Shown here: positions 61,083-64,000 of the stretch, piece by piece | Layout of the letters: each line of letters starts with the position of its first letter | How positions within the stretch are numbered: position 1 is the stretch's first letter | From: Devosia litorisediminis | Lineage (GTDB): Bacteria > Pseudomonadota > Alphaproteobacteria > Rhizobiales > Devosiaceae | Assembly: GCF_018334155.1 (NCBI RefSeq) | Contig: NZ_JAGXTP010000001.1 | Span: 1,674,001 to 1,738,000, forward strand | Direction: 5' to 3' | DNA length: 64,000 nt | Position numbers and translations under genes: made by a program | Notes under the pieces: generated by a model | Seen by the model: the letters and a program-made list of their open reading frames with translations, nothing else | Databases searched by the model: none | Told to the model about the DNA's origin: nothing

Positions 61083-62309
61083 CTAGTAGTTCCAGAGCGT
61101 GCCGTCTTCGAGGCGAACGACCGGATGGCTACCGGGATTGTAGCTGTAGCGCTCAGCCTGCTGCTCATTGAAATCGACACCCAGACCAGGGGCATCACTG
61201 ACATGAAACATGCCGTTTTCCATGCGGTGTTCGGAGGGGAACAAGGCGTCGCATTCGGGTGTGCCGAGCACGAGATACTCCTGAATGCCGAAATTGGGCG
61301 CCCATGCATTGAGGTGGGCCTGGGCCGCCATGCAGAGCGGTGAATGACTCGGTGCGCCGTGGAAGCCGGTGCGCACATGGTGCATTCCGGCAAGGTCGAC
61401 GATGCGCTTAACGTGGGTGATGCCACCCGCATAGCTAACCGCAATACGAATGAAGTCGATCAACTCATTCTCGATAAGCTTGTTGCAGTCCCAGATCGAA
61501 TTGAAGACTTCCCCGATGGCGACAGGCACGGTGGAATGCTGGCGCAGCAGTTTGAGCGCGTCCTGATCCTCGGCCGGGGTGGGGTCTTCAAGCCAGAACA
61601 GGTTCACCGGCTCGACTGCCTTGGCAAATTCTGCGGCTTCACGGGGTAGCAGGCGCTGATGCACGTCGTGCAATATCTTGAGGTCCGGGCCGAAGCGCTC
61701 GCGGATCTGAGCCAGCGCACCAGGCATATAGCGCATGTAGCGATCGGTGTCCCAGATCTGCACTTTGGGCCGGATACCGCTGAAATCGGTAATGTAGTTC
61801 CTGGTGTCCCCCTTGGTCTCGGAGACGCCGTAGCCCGTGGTCGGCATGCCGGGAATGCCGCATTGAACGCGGACGGCCTTGTAGCCCTGCTCGACGTAGT
61901 AGGCGATGGAATCCATCAGGTCTTCGAGATCGGCGCCCGTAGCGTGGGCATAGACCAGCGCGCCTTCGCGGCTCTTGCCACCAAACAGCTGATAAAGCGG
62001 CATGCCGGCCAGTTTGGCCTTGATGTCCCACAGCGCCATGTCGATGGCGCCGAAAGCAGCCATGGCGATCGGGCCGCGGCGAAAATAGGCGCCGCGATAG
62101 AAAAACTGCCAGATGTCTTCGCTATTGCGCGGATCCATGCCGATCAGATTGGGGATCAGATAGTCCTGAAGATAGGCAGCAGGCAGGGTTTCGCGATTGT
62201 TCAGAGTAGCGTCACCCAGACCGTAGATGCCCTGGTCGGTGATGATCTTGAGCGTGACATAGTTCTTGGCGGGACCGCCGACGAACACTTTGGCACCGGT
62301 AATCTTCAT
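61083..62309 (-). CDS. Enolase-superfamily acid-sugar dehydratase (ManD/RspA group)
   Basis: The 408-residue protein is of the mannonate dehydratase (ManD) subgroup. Metal ligands are Asp215 ('ILHDVHQR'), Glu241 ('FWLEDPTPAE') and Glu267 ('AIGEVFNSIWD'). Other expected active-site residues are Arg147, Tyr160, His217, His317 and Glu344 ('APNFGIQEY'). ManD/RspA members dehydrate D-mannonate or D-gluconate to 2-keto-3-deoxy-gluconate. The loop after His317 is 'HGAPSHSP', where known members have His-Gly-(Ala/Pro)-x-Asp-Leu-Ser-Pro, and HHR at 217-219 is HQR. The substrate may therefore differ. GGAGAGTGTCGCC precedes the ATG. Confidence 0.93.
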   Translation of the reverse strand: MKITGAKVFVGGPAKNYVTLKIITDQGIYGLGDATLNNRETLPAAYLQDYLIPNLIGMDPRNSEDIWQFFYRGAYFRRGPIAMAAFGAIDMALWDIKAKLAGMPLYQLFGGKSREGALVYAHATGADLEDLMDSIAYYVEQGYKAVRVQCGIPGMPTTGYGVSETKGDTRNYITDFSGIRPKVQIWDTDRYMRYMPGALAQIRERFGPDLKILHDVHQRLLPREAAEFAKAVEPVNLFWLEDPTPAEDQDALKLLRQHSTVPVAIGEVFNSIWDCNKLIENELIDFIRIAVSYAGGITHVKRIVDLAGMHHVRTGFHGAPSHSPLCMAAQAHLNAWAPNFGIQEYLVLGTPECDALFPSEHRMENGMFHVSDAPGLGVDFNEQQAERYSYNPGSHPVVRLEDGTLWNY

Positions 62310-62339
62310 GGCGACACTCTCCGTTGCGGTGGCACAAAA

Positions 62340-63479
62340 TCAGGACAGGTGGGACACATCCGTCCAGTTCTCGTTGTTGCGGATCAGATCAATCAGTTGC
62401 TGATACTGACTGCCTTCACGGAAGGTCGGATAAGGCTCGACCGTCTCGCCGCCGATGTCTTTGACAAATTCGCGGGCCAAATAGTGCCAGCACTGCTCGG
62501 TTTCGCCGTCGACGTTCGGCACGGCATCGCCAATGGATTGGGGCAGCGCGATTTCCTGCCACTGCTTGTCCTCGCCCCACAGGTAGAGCTGGCCGCTGCC
62601 GTAGTGGCCCTTGATATAGATTGCCCCCTGTGTGCCGTAGAAGACGATGTGATCTTCATGGAAGCGTGGCACCAGGCCGCCATGTTTGAACAGGACCGAT
62701 ACCGGCTTGTCGGCCAGCGGGCTCAGCACCTTTGCCATCACGGTATAAGACCATTCTACATTGCTCTGGCCCCACCTCAGCGCGGGATCGGTGATATCCT
62801 TCGGGATGAAATTTCGCCGCGTTGCGAAATTGTGCACGCCCTCGACAATGGGCGCCTTGCCCAGATCGTCGCGCACATCACCGATGATCGAGACGATCTT
62901 ATCGCCGACGACGGATGTCACGATGGAGAGCGTGTGGGTGAAATTGTTGTTGAGACGACCACCGCCATCTTCCTGGCGATGCGACCAGCCAAAGGGAATA
63001 TCCCGCTCCAGATTGAAGTGCGAGATGCACTCAATTTCGGTGGGTTCGCCAATAGCGCCAGCGGCAACCAGTTGACGGGCATGCAGGACACTGGGCGCAT
63101 AGCGGAAGCTGGCGGCGTAGGCGGTTTTGACGTTGTTCTGCTGAGCAAGCTGGTACAGCTCGACCGCCGTTTCACCGCTGGCCGTCAGCGGCTTGTCGCT
63201 GAAAACGTGACACCCGGCGGCGATGGCCTGTTTGATCGGTTCGTAATGAGCGCCGCCGGGCGTGGCGATAGAAACGATGTCCGGCTGGCAGGCGTTCAGC
63301 GCTTCCTGCCAACTGGTGCCCGAATAGGGGATGGCCAGTTTGCCAGCGACTTCGGAGACCACGCCCGCCGTTCGGCCAACAATGCCGACAATTTCGGCGC
63401 CAGCGGCACGAAACGCGTCAGCGTGCCCCTGTGCAGCGAAGCCCGTGCCAGCAATCAAGACCTTCAACTTAGGAGTCAT
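62340..63479 (-). CDS. Gfo/Idh/MocA family oxidoreductase
   Basis: The 379-residue protein has an N-terminal Rossmann domain ('LKVLIAGTGFAAQGHADAF'), the family motif E-K-P present as 'FSDKPLTAS' (Asp95-Lys96-Pro97), and an alpha/beta C-terminal domain with 'NNNFTHTLSIVTSVVGDKI' holding the usual catalytic His. Such enzymes oxidise or reduce sugars, inositols or sugar acids with NAD(P). It lies 30 bases before the dehydratase gene, probably in one operon. AGGTGAACAG precedes the ATG. Confidence 0.92.
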   Translation of the reverse strand: MTPKLKVLIAGTGFAAQGHADAFRAAGAEIVGIVGRTAGVVSEVAGKLAIPYSGTSWQEALNACQPDIVSIATPGGAHYEPIKQAIAAGCHVFSDKPLTASGETAVELYQLAQQNNVKTAYAASFRYAPSVLHARQLVAAGAIGEPTEIECISHFNLERDIPFGWSHRQEDGGGRLNNNFTHTLSIVTSVVGDKIVSIIGDVRDDLGKAPIVEGVHNFATRRNFIPKDITDPALRWGQSNVEWSYTVMAKVLSPLADKPVSVLFKHGGLVPRFHEDHIVFYGTQGAIYIKGHYGSGQLYLWGEDKQWQEIALPQSIGDAVPNVDGETEQCWHYLAREFVKDIGGETVEPYPTFREGSQYQQLIDLIRNNENWTDVSHLS

Positions 63480-63550
63480 CTGTTCACCTGAAAGTGCAGC
63501 GTGCGAAGAGGGGCCGCGCCTCTTCCGTGACGTGGTTTTGGGGTTGGGGG

Positions 63551-63581
63551 GCGAGCGCGCAGGAGGGATCGGCGCGCTCGC
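63551..63581 (-). other. Inverted repeat between SDR and Gfo/Idh genes
   Basis: A ten-base stem GCGAGCGCGC (63551-63560) pairs with GCGCGCTCGC (63572-63581) across an 11-base loop, directly after the SDR stop. There is no T-run, so it is more likely an mRNA-stability or processing hairpin inside the operon than a terminator. Confidence 0.5.
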
Positions 63582-63587
63582 GGACGA

Positions 63588-64000
63588 TCAGGAAAACACC
63601 TGGCCGCCATTGATGTCGACGCAAACGCCCGTCATGAACGAAGACTCGTCGGAGGCCAGGAAGGCCACGAGATTGGCTACTTCTTCAGAGGTTCCCTCGC
63701 GCTTGAGCGGGGTGGCGGCAGCCACCTTGGTGCGGACTTCAGGCTTGGTGAAGATGTTGTGGAAGTCGGTGTCGATCATGCCCGGACAGACCGAGTTGAC
63801 CCGAATATCGGGGGCCAGTTCCTTGGCCATGCCGCGCGTCATGGTCATGACCGCGCCCTTGGATGCGCCATAAGCCAGTGCGCCACCCCCTGCCCCGTCG
63901 CGCCCGGCCTGCGACGCCATGGTGACGATCGTGCTGCCAGCGCCCATATGCGGCGCCGAGGCTTTGACCACGCGCAGCAGCGAGGTCACGTTGAGGTCCA
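63588..64000 (-). CDS. SDR family oxidoreductase, C-terminal part (runs off window)
   Basis: The last 137 residues of a short-chain dehydrogenase continue beyond the window on the 5' side. Visible are the '[10 protein letters not shown]' strand, the catalytic serine strand '[10 protein letters not shown]', the 'YGASK' motif (Tyr and Lys of the triad) and the '[12 protein letters not shown]' strand. The C-terminus '[17 protein letters not shown]' is the classic SDR end. It is the upstream gene of the acid-sugar cluster as far as seen here and may be a sugar-acid dehydrogenase. Confidence 0.92.
   Translation of the reverse strand, partial: DLNVTSLLRVVKASAPHMGAGSTIVTMASQAGRDGAGGGALAYGASKGAVMTMTRGMAKELAPDIRVNSVCPGMIDTDFHNIFTKPEVRTKVAAATPLKREGTSEEVANLVAFLASDESSFMTGVCVDINGGQVFS

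Noticed and set aside
60980-61444. N-terminal extension of the 2-hydroxyacid dehydrogenase
   Set aside because: The frame overlaps the dehydratase gene in another frame on the same strand. The usual family start is at 60979.

Overview
The window is GC-rich, densely coded chromosomal DNA from an alphaproteobacterium, most probably of the order Hyphomicrobiales. A Devosia-like lineage is my best guess, by inference only. Three things support the order: gene neighbourhoods typical of the group (uvrA/ssb/gyrA; scpA-scpB/tatABC-serS-surE; yajC-secDF-Mth938; valS-popZ-tolC-pcm), a fused SecDF, and two LexA boxes of the alphaproteobacterial type GTTC-N7-GTTC. I see no phage, insertion sequence, CRISPR array or rRNA. 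The only RNA gene found is a tRNA-Cys.

Layout. At 1-3728 are the N-terminus of an MFS transporter, a DUF805 membrane protein and gyrA. The stretch 3921-19762 looks like an accessory block between gyrA and ssb. It holds an AraC regulator; a membrane protein/VWA protein/secreted protein cassette; a serine hydrolase; a FecR + CHASE2-EAL signalling pair; a divergent HxlR regulator/NAD(P)H-binding oxidoreductase pair; an RND (MMPL) exporter with a small secreted protein; and a diguanylate cyclase. At 19839-24330 are ssb, a small membrane-anchored protein and uvrA, with an SOS box on the upstream side of both ssb and uvrA. At 24586-26456 are two tiny DUF1127 proteins, a PfpI-type protein and a glutathione S-transferase.

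The core housekeeping part runs from 26552 to about 50000. It has trmFO with a thioesterase-like protein; homologues of two mitochondrial complex I assembly factors (phytoene-synthase-like and Mth938-like) directly downstream of secDF; yajC; a DUF815 ATPase; an NlpD-like LysM/degenerate M23 lipoprotein; surE; serS; tatC, tatB and tatA; an orphan ABC ATPase; scpB and scpA; a SPOR protein; argS; dgt; erpA; a serine hydrolase; and xth. Then follow a Sel1-repeat protein, a Tat-exported flavin amine oxidase, valS, a PopZ/DUF2497 protein, tolC, pcm and tRNA-Cys. The right end (59163-64000) is a minus-strand acid-sugar catabolic cluster: SDR, Gfo/Idh, a ManD/RspA-type dehydratase, a 2-hydroxyacid dehydrogenase and a TIM-barrel isomerase/epimerase.

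Most of the window is conserved and ordinary. The candidates for something less described are the membrane/VWA/secreted cassette (5038-9118), the FecR-CHASE2-EAL pair with its Asn/Gly repeat tail, the small putatively SOS-linked protein between ssb and uvrA, the orphan ABC ATPase inside the scp-tat cluster, and the acid-sugar operon whose dehydratase has a non-standard active-site loop.
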